From: QGON01 sp963691905
Lineage (GTDB): Bacteria; Pseudomonadota; Gammaproteobacteria; Chromatiales; Chromatiaceae
Assembly (NCBI GenBank): GCA_963691905.1
Contig: OY829894.1
Location: 1,364,001-1,428,000, forward strand
Direction of reading: 5' to 3'
DNA: 64,000 nucleotides
Below the pieces are notes generated by a model. That model searched no databases and had not been told where the DNA came from. It was given only the letters and a program-made list of their open reading frames with translations. Positions 7,193 to 15,658 of the stretch are shown here, in pieces. The first letter of the stretch is position 1. Each line of letters begins with the position of its first letter. Position numbers and translations under genes: made by a program.

Positions 7193-9286
7193 TTAGCGCA
7201 TCACGGCTCTTGGCGCTAGCAAATGAATCGAATCCGCAAGTATTCTTGCGGTTTCATTGAGTTGGATCAGGCTGGCGGCTTCGCTCTCTGCTTTATCGGC
7301 TTCGTCATTATGGTCATCCCGGTCACGATCCGTTTTGATGGGCTCCATTCCGCTTGCGATACGGAAGCGGTTTTTATGATCCATCCGTTCCTTTTCGCGC
7401 TGATCCCACTCTAGCTTGCGTTGACTCTCCAACAAGGTAATTTCGGTACGTTCTTCAATCTCCTGGATGCGCTTCTCCTGCTCAAGCAGCATCTGGAAAC
7501 CGGCATCTTCAGAGATTCGGCCCTTATGGCGATCCAACAGGTGGGAGACTGCATTAACCCCTTTTGGGACATAGCGGGCTGCCTTGATCTGCGCCCAAGG
7601 CAGCGCATTATCCAGAGAGCGCTCGCCATGTTTGGCCGAGTAGCTGGCCATTGGGAAGAGGATATCCGGAACCACGCCACGGTGCTGGGTACTACCGCCG
7701 TTGATGCGGAAAAATTGCGCCATAGTCAGCCTTAGTCTGCCGAGGTCTGCGTCATTGCTCGGTACAAAACGTCCCAGATCCACCAACGTCTGCACTGTAC
7801 CCTTTCCAAAAGTCGGCTCGCCGATGACAATACCCCGCTGGTAGTCCTGGATGGCACCAGCAAAGATTTCAGAGGCTGATGCACTGTTGCGGTCCACCAA
7901 AACCGCCAGCGGACCATCGTATGCAATATCTGTGTCGGGGTCCCGTTCCACTTCGACCTTTCCGAAAGCGTCTTTGATCTGAACCACGGGGCCTGTGTCG
8001 ATAAATATTCCCGTCAGCTCGGTCGCCTCTGAAAGGGAGCCGCCGCCATTCTGGCGCAGATCGATAACAACACCATCCACACCGGTTTTTTTCAACTCGG
8101 CAATCAGCTTACGCACATCTCTCGTGGTGCTGCGAAAATTCTCTTCACCGCGCCCTTCCGCCGCAAAATCCCGATAGAATGTCGGCACCTCAATCACGCC
8201 GATGCGCAGCTTTCCCATCCCTTCCAAACCTTCGATCACCGAACTCTTTGCAGCCTGCTCCTCCAGCTTGATCTTGTTGCGAACCAGTGTCACCAATCGG
8301 GTTTTGCCGCCGGAACCGGCATCTTTCGGCAGAATCCGCAGTCGTACGACTGTACCCTTGGGTCCACGAATCTTTTCCACTACGTCCTGCAGGCGCCAGC
8401 CAATAATGTCGAGGATATCCCCCTCAAGCCCCTGACCAACCCCGACGATCCTGTCTCCGGCATGCACATCTCCGCTAAATTTCGCGGGGCCTCCGGCCAC
8501 TGTTTTCTGTACCACAGTGAACTCGTCATCCATGCGCAACACGGCCCCTATACCTTCCAGAGAGAGGCGCATACTGATATCGAAGTTCTCTGAAGTGCTG
8601 GGCGACATATAACTGGTATGAGGTTCCAGACTCAGGGTGTAGGCGTTGATGAAAGCCTGGTAGATGTCGTTTGAATCAAACTGGCTGATCCTGCGCTGAA
8701 GCCCTGCATAGCGTTCTTTCAGAGTTTTGCGGATTTCATCTTCTTTCTTGCCGGTCAAACGCAGGTTCAGAAAGTCATTTTTGACCCGTTTGCGCCAAAT
8801 ATTCTTCAATTCGGCCTGGGTTTGGGCCCAAGGCGCATCTTCCCTGTCGAACTGATAGGCCTCATCAATTGAAAAATCGAAACCGGCGTCCAGCAGTTTG
8901 AGTGCAGTTTCAACCGCCTCATCAACCCGCTTCCGGTAGATGCGGAATATCGCAAATGCCGGTTCCAGCCTGGCATTCAGCAGATAGTTATCGAGTTTTT
9001 CCCGGTACAGGGAGATCCCTTCGATATCTTTGGCAGTAAAAAAAGACCGGTTGGGGTCGAGCGAATCGAGGTAACGTTCCAGCAGCTGCTCCGACATCTC
9101 ATCGTCCAGCTTCACTTTCTTGTAGTGATATTTGTTTATCACCTTCAGAATGATCATGGTGGACTGACGGTGTTGCTGAGTTGGCTCGAGGTCATCGAGT
9201 GGCAGGACACGTCTTTCACCCCACGCCTGAGAAGACGCGAGAAACAGCGCAAGCAGGGTATAGACACTCTTCCTAAAAAATATCAT
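7193..9286 (-). CDS. prc: carboxy-terminal (tail-specific) periplasmic protease
   Basis: A 697-residue Prc/Tsp protease. A signal peptide (residues 1-23) sends it to the periplasm. The N-terminal helical domain is followed by a PDZ domain (residues about 240-330, with GIGAVLRMDDEFTVVQKTVA) and the catalytic domain. The active-site serine lies in DRNSASASEIFAGAIQDYQR and the lysine in GEPTFGKGTVQ, 25 residues apart as in E. coli Prc. The enzyme degrades or trims proteins with nonpolar C-termini and controls peptidoglycan hydrolases in other species. Length matches the family. Confidence 0.95.
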   Translation of the reverse strand: MIFFRKSVYTLLALFLASSQAWGERRVLPLDDLEPTQQHRQSTMIILKVINKYHYKKVKLDDEMSEQLLERYLDSLDPNRSFFTAKDIEGISLYREKLDNYLLNARLEPAFAIFRIYRKRVDEAVETALKLLDAGFDFSIDEAYQFDREDAPWAQTQAELKNIWRKRVKNDFLNLRLTGKKEDEIRKTLKERYAGLQRRISQFDSNDIYQAFINAYTLSLEPHTSYMSPSTSENFDISMRLSLEGIGAVLRMDDEFTVVQKTVAGGPAKFSGDVHAGDRIVGVGQGLEGDILDIIGWRLQDVVEKIRGPKGTVVRLRILPKDAGSGGKTRLVTLVRNKIKLEEQAAKSSVIEGLEGMGKLRIGVIEVPTFYRDFAAEGRGEENFRSTTRDVRKLIAELKKTGVDGVVIDLRQNGGGSLSEATELTGIFIDTGPVVQIKDAFGKVEVERDPDTDIAYDGPLAVLVDRNSASASEIFAGAIQDYQRGIVIGEPTFGKGTVQTLVDLGRFVPSNDADLGRLRLTMAQFFRINGGSTQHRGVVPDILFPMASYSAKHGERSLDNALPWAQIKAARYVPKGVNAVSHLLDRHKGRISEDAGFQMLLEQEKRIQEIEERTEITLLESQRKLEWDQREKERMDHKNRFRIASGMEPIKTDRDRDDHNDEADKAESEAASLIQLNETARILADSIHLLAPRAVMR

Positions 9287-9450
9287 TCATCCACCTGTAT
9301 AGGATTTAAATTCAGCAGGCCGCTGAAAAAACACAAATCAACTCTACGTTCGACCTCAATCCTGCGCTGCAGGTTCCTGAGAGTCCATTGTTGGCTTCAA
9401 CAAAATCTTGTACCACTCTATGGAGGAATCAAGACGCTTTTCAAAAAGTG

Positions 9451-10326
9451 TTACAACTTCTCATGCAATCCCTCAACGATCTCCAGATAGTCCGGAGCAC
9501 CGGGGGACAAAAAACCGTGCCTGATCATAAAATCAATAACGACCAGGTTACAGTTCAATTTGAACTCATCGGTTTGCCTCACGATCCGCGCCACCTCTTC
9601 CAGGTTCATGAGGTAGAAAGCCTCAACCTCGCCGTCCGTGTTTTGCGGCACGAAATCCTCCGGCAGCTCCAGATCATAGCAGTATAGCGTATCCGGTTTT
9701 AATCCTGTTTCCGTTTCCCGACAATAGGTTAGTGCGCCAACAGGAATCGCGCTGAGAGCCAGTTCACAGGGTACCGCAGCTTCTTCCCAACACTCCTTCT
9801 GCAGATTCTCCGTTAGACCCAGGCTCTGTGGCAAGCCGCCAGCCACCATATTGTCCAGTTTTCCTGGATAGATCTTGCGATCCGAGGCCCTCCGCGCAAT
9901 CCAGAGTTTGATGCCTTTCCCGCTCCGCACATAACCATTCAGATGCTGGCCATAGGCTCGGAGACCAAAATAGGGGGCTGCTGTCCGGTCAATGGTTGCG
10001 AAGGCATCCTCCCGGCCAGACGCAGTAACGGGGTATCGCTCCCCGTGGCTATGGGAGATAACTCCCTGTTCCACAAGTGCATTCACTATTTCATCCAGTG
10101 CCTGGGTACGATCATCCATCTCACTGATTTCACGAGTGAAATTAACGCGATTTTCACTCACAGAAAACAGATTCGGCCACTGGGCGAGTGCTTTCACCAT
10201 CTTGGGTTTCAGCCTGCCGACACGCCTGTCTTCGATATAGAGTGGCCGGAAATTCTCTGGATTCCAGTGATTGCAGTCTCTGATATGCCGCAGGTACCCG
10301 TCTACTTCCTTCATCTCACGCTTCAT
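9451..10326 (-). CDS. Nudix hydrolase with N-terminal DUF4743 domain
   Basis: A 291-residue protein. The Nudix box lies at about residues 160-185 of this start: GGLPQSLGLTENLQKECWEE, matching GX5EX7REUXEE apart from K in place of R. The N-terminal region (YLRHIRDCNHWNPENFRPLY) is the DUF4743 type seen in thiamine-pyrophosphokinase-related Nudix proteins that act on oxidised thiamine derivatives; substrate is not proven. The ATG at 10326 overlaps the mazG stop by four bases (ATGA), which decides the start. Co-transcription with the house-cleaning enzyme MazG fits a nucleotide or cofactor clean-up role. Confidence 0.85.
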   Translation of the reverse strand: MKREMKEVDGYLRHIRDCNHWNPENFRPLYIEDRRVGRLKPKMVKALAQWPNLFSVSENRVNFTREISEMDDRTQALDEIVNALVEQGVISHSHGERYPVTASGREDAFATIDRTAAPYFGLRAYGQHLNGYVRSGKGIKLWIARRASDRKIYPGKLDNMVAGGLPQSLGLTENLQKECWEEAAVPCELALSAIPVGALTYCRETETGLKPDTLYCYDLELPEDFVPQNTDGEVEAFYLMNLEEVARIVRQTDEFKLNCNLVVIDFMIRHGFLSPGAPDYLEIVEGLHEKL

Positions 10327-11129
10327 GTTGTTCTCTGTCCTGCGCCTGTCAATTTGGCTTCTTCCCACAGCTGGTCAAGCTCTTCCATTGAAAGCTGCTG
10401 AATAGCTTTCGCCTGCTCTCTGAGTCGGCCCTCCATGTAGGTAAAACGGCTGGAAAACTTGCGGTTGGCATGCCGCAAAGCACTCTCTGCATCCACGCCT
10501 GCATGACGGGCAAGATTGACGCAGCTGAATAGCAGATCACCGATCTCTTCTTCGATCTCCTGTTTCACCCCGCTTTGAAGTGCGACCTGGCACTCCGCCA
10601 GCTCTTCACCGATCTTTTCTCTGGCCCCCTTTATATCCGGCCAGTCGAAACCGACTCTGGCCGCGCGCTTTTGCAGTTTCTCCGCGCGCATCAGAGCCGG
10701 CAAGGCTGTGGCAACACCATGTAATGCCCCTGAGTCACTATCTCCGGCTTTTTTCTTACGCTCAAGTGACTTGTGGCCTTCCCAAGCCTGGCGTTGCTGG
10801 TGCCTATCCCCTGGCTTTTCTTCTGCAAAAACATGGGGATGACGCCGAACCATCTTGTCATTTATCGCACAGACAAGGTCATCGAAGACAAATTCACCTG
10901 CCTCTTCGGCCATCCTGGCGTGAAAGACGACCTGGAACAGCAGATCCCCCAGCTCTTCACAGAGTCCAGGCATATCCCCCTGCTGTATGGCCTCCTCAAT
11001 CTCATAGGCCTCTTCGATGGTATAGGGAACCACGGTTTCGAAGGTCTGTTCACGATCCCAGGGACACCCCTTCTCCGGGTCGCGAAGCCTGGCCATTATT
11101 TTGATCAAGCGCTCCAATGAAGCCGACAT
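10323..11129 (-). CDS. mazG: nucleoside triphosphate pyrophosphohydrolase
   Basis: A 268-residue two-domain MazG. It hydrolyses NTPs to NMP and PPi and lowers aberrant nucleotides and (in E. coli) ppGpp. The first domain shows CPWDREQTFETVVPYTIEEA and EELGDLLFQVVFHARMAEE; the second repeats the pattern with EEIGDLLFSCVNLARHAG. The EEXXE and EXXD metal ligands are visible in both domains. The ATG at 11129 has AGAGG five bases upstream; the TTG at 11144 in the same frame is less likely. It overlaps the Nudix gene downstream. Confidence 0.93.
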   Translation of the reverse strand: MSASLERLIKIMARLRDPEKGCPWDREQTFETVVPYTIEEAYEIEEAIQQGDMPGLCEELGDLLFQVVFHARMAEEAGEFVFDDLVCAINDKMVRRHPHVFAEEKPGDRHQQRQAWEGHKSLERKKKAGDSDSGALHGVATALPALMRAEKLQKRAARVGFDWPDIKGAREKIGEELAECQVALQSGVKQEIEEEIGDLLFSCVNLARHAGVDAESALRHANRKFSSRFTYMEGRLREQAKAIQQLSMEELDQLWEEAKLTGAGQRTT

Positions 11130-11188
11130 CCGTACCTCTGCCAAGGAAATAGTTTGCTAACTACAGACACAAATTTTTACAACCGGCA

Positions 11189-11203
11189 GCATGAATTTCA
11201 TGC
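11189..11203. promoter_or_regulatory. palindrome in mazG / small-gene intergenic region
   Basis: A perfect inverted repeat, GCATGAA-T-TTCATGC, between two divergent genes. It lies 60 bp upstream of the mazG start and 117 bp upstream of the small gene at 11320. It could be an operator; no regulator is identified. Confidence 0.4.
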
Positions 11204-11264
11204 GCATTTCAGGGAAAATTACAGGATATTTATTCATATAACCAGCTTGCGACTCTTGCCTAAG

Positions 11265-11284
11265 ATTGTGAGCCAGTTCACAAT
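11265..11284. promoter_or_regulatory. CRP-like palindromic site (TGTGA-N6-TCACA)
   Basis: ATTGTGA-GCCAGT-TCACAAT is a perfect palindrome with the TGTGAN6TCACA core of CRP/Vfr sites. It overlaps a possible -10 element (TAAGAT, 11261-11266) and ends 35 bp before the start codon of the gene at 11320, a position more usual for repression than activation. Confidence 0.55.
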
Positions 11285-11319
11285 ACACAGCACATGAAGT
11301 AGTAGTAGGGGATTTAGGT

Positions 11320-11529
11320 ATGAGTCCTTCAATGGCGCAAACAGCACTGGCATACGCTGCCGAAGATACGCCTGTCCACCCGATGGACCTGGCACCTGTT
11401 GATAAAATTCGCTATTACGAACATGAGATCACGCGTCTCACGCCCGCATTGACCCCCCTTGAGCGCAACCTGATTGAAACCTATCGCTATCTGCTTCGGG
11501 AGTGTCGTGAGCAGTTGAACCTCGCCTGA
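11320..11529 (+). CDS. small conserved-looking protein of unknown function
   Basis: A 69-residue soluble, acidic protein that I do not recognise. The C-terminal half (DKIRYYEHEITRLTPALTPL then ERNLIETYRYLLRECREQLN) is predicted to be two amphipathic helices. The ATG at 11320 is preceded by AGTAGGGGATTTAGGT, a plausible ribosome binding site. The upstream region carries two palindromes, one CRP-like, so the gene is probably regulated. It lies divergent from mazG and convergent with the YeeE/YedE transporter. The coding call rests on the ribosome binding site and the regular helix pattern. Confidence 0.65.
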   Translation: MSPSMAQTALAYAAEDTPVHPMDLAPVDKIRYYEHEITRLTPALTPLERNLIETYRYLLRECREQLNLA

Positions 11530-11568
11530 CATCTTGCCGAATCACCCATCACCCAGTCTGATTGACGA

Positions 11569-12798
11569 TCAAACCGCCTCTAGTTTTCTCAGCTGCTCCG
11601 GCAGCAAATTCAGATCAACCATTCCGCTCAGCAGCGCTGCAAGAAAAGTTGCCTCATCTTCATAAACCAGTTTGTAGTATTGGACCTTCATGGTCAGCGC
11701 ACTGCCAAGAATAATGGAGGCCAACGCCAACATCGATCCAAGGGAAAGGGTTGAAACACCGGAGATTCCCTGGCCGATAGTGCAACCAACCGCAAGCACA
11801 CCTCCCACCCCCATCAACACGGCACCGATGGCGTGATTGATGAAATCACGCAGATCATAAAACCACTCGATACGAAAACTTCGGCTCACCAGCGCATAGG
11901 CAAAACTACCCATCAACACACCCACCAAGGCGCCAACTCCGAAGGTGATCAGCAGACTATTTCCGGGATTTGCCATGTAGGCAAGCGTCTCTCCCATCGG
12001 ATTGATAAAAGTAAATGATTGAACACCGACCCCCGCCGGGCGCTCGTCACCCTCCAACCACTCTGTTGCCTCCAGCCAGGTACCCTCTTCCCCAAACAGC
12101 AGACTGCCGGTGATATACCAGGCAAAAAGAACACAGACACCTATGACCAAACCGCTCAAGAGCACCTCCCCACTGCGTCTGAAATCAGCGGAGCGAAAGA
12201 TGACAAAAGAGATAATCGTGGCCAGCAATCCCCCCATCACCAGACGCAGCATGCCGGCGTCTGCCCCGGTAATCACAGCCAGCAGGCTGCCCAAATCCTG
12301 GTTGGCGGGCAAATCCAATGTTAAATAGCGTGTCCAGGGATAGAAAAGGATGGAATATAGCGTTTTATCCGTCTCGGCAGAGAGCGTGTGGGTCATGAAG
12401 TAGGCCATGACACCGGCAATCAAAAAGACAATAATCGATTTGAGATTACCGCCCCCGATGCGCAGTAGCGTTTTATTACCACAACCACTGGCCAGCGTCA
12501 TACCAACACCAAACATCAACCCACCCAGAATGTAGTCGACCAGAGGGAACATGCTGCTGCGATAGGGCGGGCGGGTGGAATCGAGGCTCAACAGACCGAA
12601 GCCTTCAAGCAACATCACACCAACGATGCCCACCACCATAGCCAAAAACCAGGTGCGCAGACGGTTGGTATCCCCCATGTTGATCCAGTCTGAGACTGCA
12701 CCCATGGTGCAAAAATTGGTTTTGGCCGCCACAAAGCCCATGATGGAGGCGACGACACCTCCAAGCAGAATCACCTGAGTCGTAACATTGAGTTCCAT
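11569..12798 (-). CDS. YeeE/YedE-family sulfur-compound transporter
   Basis: A 409-residue inner-membrane protein with about ten or more hydrophobic segments. The two-fold repeated family motifs are clear: TNFCTMGAVSD near the N-terminus, ASGCGNKTLLRIGGGNLKS in the first half, and VGCTIGQGISGVSTLSLGS near the C-terminus. In the thiosulfate channel TsuA (YeeE) the cysteines in equivalent positions line the path of the substrate, and all are present here. It is a full-length fused form rather than two half-size proteins. Import of thiosulfate or another sulfur compound is the likely role. No TusA-like partner gene is adjacent. Confidence 0.88.
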   Translation of the reverse strand: MELNVTTQVILLGGVVASIMGFVAAKTNFCTMGAVSDWINMGDTNRLRTWFLAMVVGIVGVMLLEGFGLLSLDSTRPPYRSSMFPLVDYILGGLMFGVGMTLASGCGNKTLLRIGGGNLKSIIVFLIAGVMAYFMTHTLSAETDKTLYSILFYPWTRYLTLDLPANQDLGSLLAVITGADAGMLRLVMGGLLATIISFVIFRSADFRRSGEVLLSGLVIGVCVLFAWYITGSLLFGEEGTWLEATEWLEGDERPAGVGVQSFTFINPMGETLAYMANPGNSLLITFGVGALVGVLMGSFAYALVSRSFRIEWFYDLRDFINHAIGAVLMGVGGVLAVGCTIGQGISGVSTLSLGSMLALASIILGSALTMKVQYYKLVYEDEATFLAALLSGMVDLNLLPEQLRKLEAV

Positions 12799-12954
12799 CG
12801 CTTATCCTGGAAAAAGCTAAAATTTATCAAATTCAGCCTGGAAACCGGCTGCTATCGCTGGGCAAAGTTTATTGAAGACAACCAGTTAGCACAATCAAAC
12901 AATCATTTTCGGCGGTGCCGTCGACTCATCCGCCAGACCTCCCCCCTACTCATG

Positions 12955-14121
12955 CTACTGTCTGTAGGGAGAACTCTGTTCCAAATTTGTCCTGTAGTCC
13001 TGGATAGCCGGTCCCTCCCGACCCAGAAAATCGCTGATTGCCTCCCTGAAACCCATATGGGTAATCCAGTGGCGCGACCGGGTAAAACTGGGAAGAAAAC
13101 CCCGCCAGATTTTATGTTCTCCCTGTGCTCCGGGTTCGAACAACTGCAATCCCTCTCTTATGCAATATTCGATACCCTGATAGTAGCAGGCCTCAAAATG
13201 GAGGCTGTCGTACTCATGGCTACACCCCCAATGGCGTCCGTAGAGCACTGTGTTGCTGCGATACATCAACGAGGCCGCCACACAGCGTTCTCCATCGTAA
13301 GCCAACACCAGGATCACATGATTTCCCATGGTCCTGCCGATCTCAATAAAAAACCCTTCATTGAGGGTCGCCAGACTAAAACGCTCCTCGAAGGTCTTGG
13401 CATAAAAATGGGAGAAAATCCGCCACTCCTCGGCGGTCACCTCACCACCCTTCAACACCCGGAAACAGAGTCCAGCCTCTCTGACCAGACGACGTTCCCG
13501 CCTAATATTCTTCCGTCGTTTAGCCGTCAGCGATGCGAGAAAATCCTCAAAGCTGCCATACTCCCGATTATGCCAGTGAAACTGCACACCCAACCGCTCC
13601 ATCATGCCGAGTGACCCCATCAGGCGGCTCTCTGTTTCTGTGACAAACAGCAGATGCAACGAGGAGGCATCAAGTTCAGCAGTGAGTTCCACTGCCCTCT
13701 GGTAAAATTGCGGCAATACCTGATCAAGCGATAACCCGGCCGCTGTCATGACCCTTTCCCCTGTTGCGGGAGTATAGGGGATAGCGCTGACCAACTTGGG
13801 GTAGTAACTCATGCCATGGCGCTGATAAGCATCGGCCCACGCATGATCGAAAACAAACTCCCCATAGGAGTTGTGTTTCAGGTAGAGCGGCATGGCAGCC
13901 ACCAATGCCTCCCCACGCCATGCGACCAGGTGTTTAGGCAGCCAACCAAAGGTTGAACCGACACAGTTATGGTGCTCCAGTGCACTGAGAAATTCATGTT
14001 TCAGAAAAGGGTGGTTATCCCTGACGAGTCCATTCCATTGCAGCGCGGCAATCTCATCGATCTGCTCACAGACCTCGAATCTCAGAGGTATCTCATCTCC
14101 CTGCCCCAATCTATCGGACAT
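12955..14121 (-). CDS. GNAT/FemAB-like protein (DUF482 type)
   Basis: A 388-residue cytoplasmic protein of the family once called DUF482 and often labelled peptidogalycan biosynthesis/recognition. Typical segments are NPF-like HPFLKHEFLSALEHHNCVGS near the N-terminus, FVFDHAWADAYQRHGMSYYP, LTAKRRKNIRRERRLVREAG and the C-terminal YYQGIEYCIREGLQLFEPGA with GEHKIWRGF. These proteins have the double acetyltransferase fold of FemAB-like enzymes; the reaction is not established. The gene lies between dinB and the sulfur transporter, all on the same strand, but with gaps of more than 80 bp. Confidence 0.8.
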   Translation of the reverse strand: MSDRLGQGDEIPLRFEVCEQIDEIAALQWNGLVRDNHPFLKHEFLSALEHHNCVGSTFGWLPKHLVAWRGEALVAAMPLYLKHNSYGEFVFDHAWADAYQRHGMSYYPKLVSAIPYTPATGERVMTAAGLSLDQVLPQFYQRAVELTAELDASSLHLLFVTETESRLMGSLGMMERLGVQFHWHNREYGSFEDFLASLTAKRRKNIRRERRLVREAGLCFRVLKGGEVTAEEWRIFSHFYAKTFEERFSLATLNEGFFIEIGRTMGNHVILVLAYDGERCVAASLMYRSNTVLYGRHWGCSHEYDSLHFEACYYQGIEYCIREGLQLFEPGAQGEHKIWRGFLPSFTRSRHWITHMGFREAISDFLGREGPAIQDYRTNLEQSSPYRQ

Positions 14122-14204
14122 ATTTCAACCAGAAGCCTGTCGGATTTTGAGGGCCACCTGCCCCGATTGCTGTTTCATATCCTTACCAGGGCTTTAGAAA
14201 CGAA

Positions 14205-15371
14205 TTATCTGCGTATGCCACGCGACAACACCTTGATACCATATTTATCCGTTATCTCATCCATGGTGGAATAGAGCTTTTCCTCTCTCACCCGGCTCGA
14301 TTCAAAAAGATCGGACATGGGTTCCTCACTGCCAAAGTCACTGATGCCGACTCCAATCAATCGAACCGAACGCCCCGCCAGACCACTCTGCTCATAGAGC
14401 TTCCAGGCATGTCCGAAGATCTCACCATCGGCATTTACCGCCCTGGGCAGCCTGCACTGACGGGTGTGGGTCTCAAAGCCCTCAATGCGTATCTTCAGGT
14501 TGACAACCCTACCCTTGAGGCCCTTGTGCCGGGCGCTACGCCCCACCTCTGCGGACAGTTGCCGCAGTTTCTCCCGCAGCTGCCGCGGACGGGTAACATC
14601 ACGCTTGAAAGTCGTCTCCTTGGAGATAGACTTGCGCCCTTGCGTTCCCCCAACACGACTGGAGGCGATTCCACGCGCCTGATCGTAGAGATGGCGTCCC
14701 CCTTTCCGGCCAAAATGTGCACAGAGGATCTCCAGTGAGTATTGTCTGAGTTGGTGGACCGTCTGAATACCCAGTTTCTGTACGATTTTGTCGGTCTGTT
14801 TTCCCACGCCACGCAGATTCGACACCGGCATGGGGTCTAGAAAGGCCAGCACCTCCTCATGCCGGACAACCGTCTGACCATTGGGTTTGTGATACTCCGA
14901 AGCCAGTTTGGCAATCAGCCTGTTGGGACCGATGCCGACTGAGCACCCCAATCCCACTGTCTCGCGAATCTTCTGCCGGGTCAGCGATGCGATCGACCCC
15001 GGTTCTCCGTTCAGGCGCTCCAGCCCTGAGGCGTCGAGATAGGCCTCATCGATAGAGACAGGCTCCACCACCGGAGAGATGGATTGCAGAACCTGCATGA
15101 TCTTTTGCGATGCCTCCACGTAGCGTGGCATATCCGGCCGCAGATAGACCGCACCGGGACAACGGCGCCAGGCCTCAGAGATTGGCATGGCGGAACGGAT
15201 GCCGAAAGCACGGGCCTCGTAGGAACAGGTGGCAACCACACCACGACCACCCGGCAAGGCCCCAACGATCACCGGTCGATGGCGAAACTCCGGATTATCT
15301 CGCTGCTCCACCGAGGCGAAGAAGGCGTCCATGTCTACATGCATTACCCAGCCACGACTCTCTCTGTTCAT
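14205..15371 (-). CDS. dinB: DNA polymerase IV (Y-family)
   Basis: A 388-residue translesion polymerase. The catalytic site is clear: MHVDMDAFFASVEQRDNPEF at the N-terminus and VEPVSIDEAYLDASGLERLN with the SIDEAYLD motif around residue 100. Helix-hairpin-helix segment LRGVGKQTDKIVQKLGI and the little-finger domain follow, with VRLIGVGISDF near the end. A beta-clamp-binding tail is not obvious in the last residues. ATG at 15371 is chosen; a GTG at 15389 in frame is also possible, and neither has a strong ribosome binding site. No LexA box was recognised upstream. Confidence 0.93.
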   Translation of the reverse strand: MNRESRGWVMHVDMDAFFASVEQRDNPEFRHRPVIVGALPGGRGVVATCSYEARAFGIRSAMPISEAWRRCPGAVYLRPDMPRYVEASQKIMQVLQSISPVVEPVSIDEAYLDASGLERLNGEPGSIASLTRQKIRETVGLGCSVGIGPNRLIAKLASEYHKPNGQTVVRHEEVLAFLDPMPVSNLRGVGKQTDKIVQKLGIQTVHQLRQYSLEILCAHFGRKGGRHLYDQARGIASSRVGGTQGRKSISKETTFKRDVTRPRQLREKLRQLSAEVGRSARHKGLKGRVVNLKIRIEGFETHTRQCRLPRAVNADGEIFGHAWKLYEQSGLAGRSVRLIGVGISDFGSEEPMSDLFESSRVREEKLYSTMDEITDKYGIKVLSRGIRR

Positions 15372-15448
15372 ACCCGGTATATCTCTCACTTAACTGCCTG
15401 AACTCAATTCAACTCATACGACCCATTGGTATACTCTTGCAATCTTCA

Positions 15449-15607
15449 GGAACCTCTGATCTATTCTGAACGAAGCAGATTGGAGATCAAAATTCGTCGA
15501 TTTAAGGCGTTAATCGTACGTAATAGCTGGCTATTGCAAAGATTAACAACGAAAAAGCGGCGGGTTTTGGCTTCAAGATGCGAGTTCACGAATAGATCAG
15601 AGGTTCC
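15449..15607. repeat. 159-bp palindromic element with 18-bp perfect ends
   Basis: Perfect inverted ends GGAACCTCTGATCTATTC (15449-15466) and its complement (15590-15607). The inside is also palindromic: GTTAATC/GATTAAC and the core AATAGC-TG-GCTATT (about 15527-15540). It could fold into one long imperfect hairpin. It lies between dinB and the EF-G paralogue and looks like a MITE-type or palindromic unit element. Confidence 0.75.
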
Positions 15608-15658
15608 TTCATTATAGTGGGTCGGATCAGACCCCTGAATATTTTGACAGGAGGTACC

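Noticed and set aside
15617..15658. Upstream GTG start for the EF-G-like protein
   Set aside because: The ATG at 15659 has a perfect GGAGG and begins at the conserved N-terminus.
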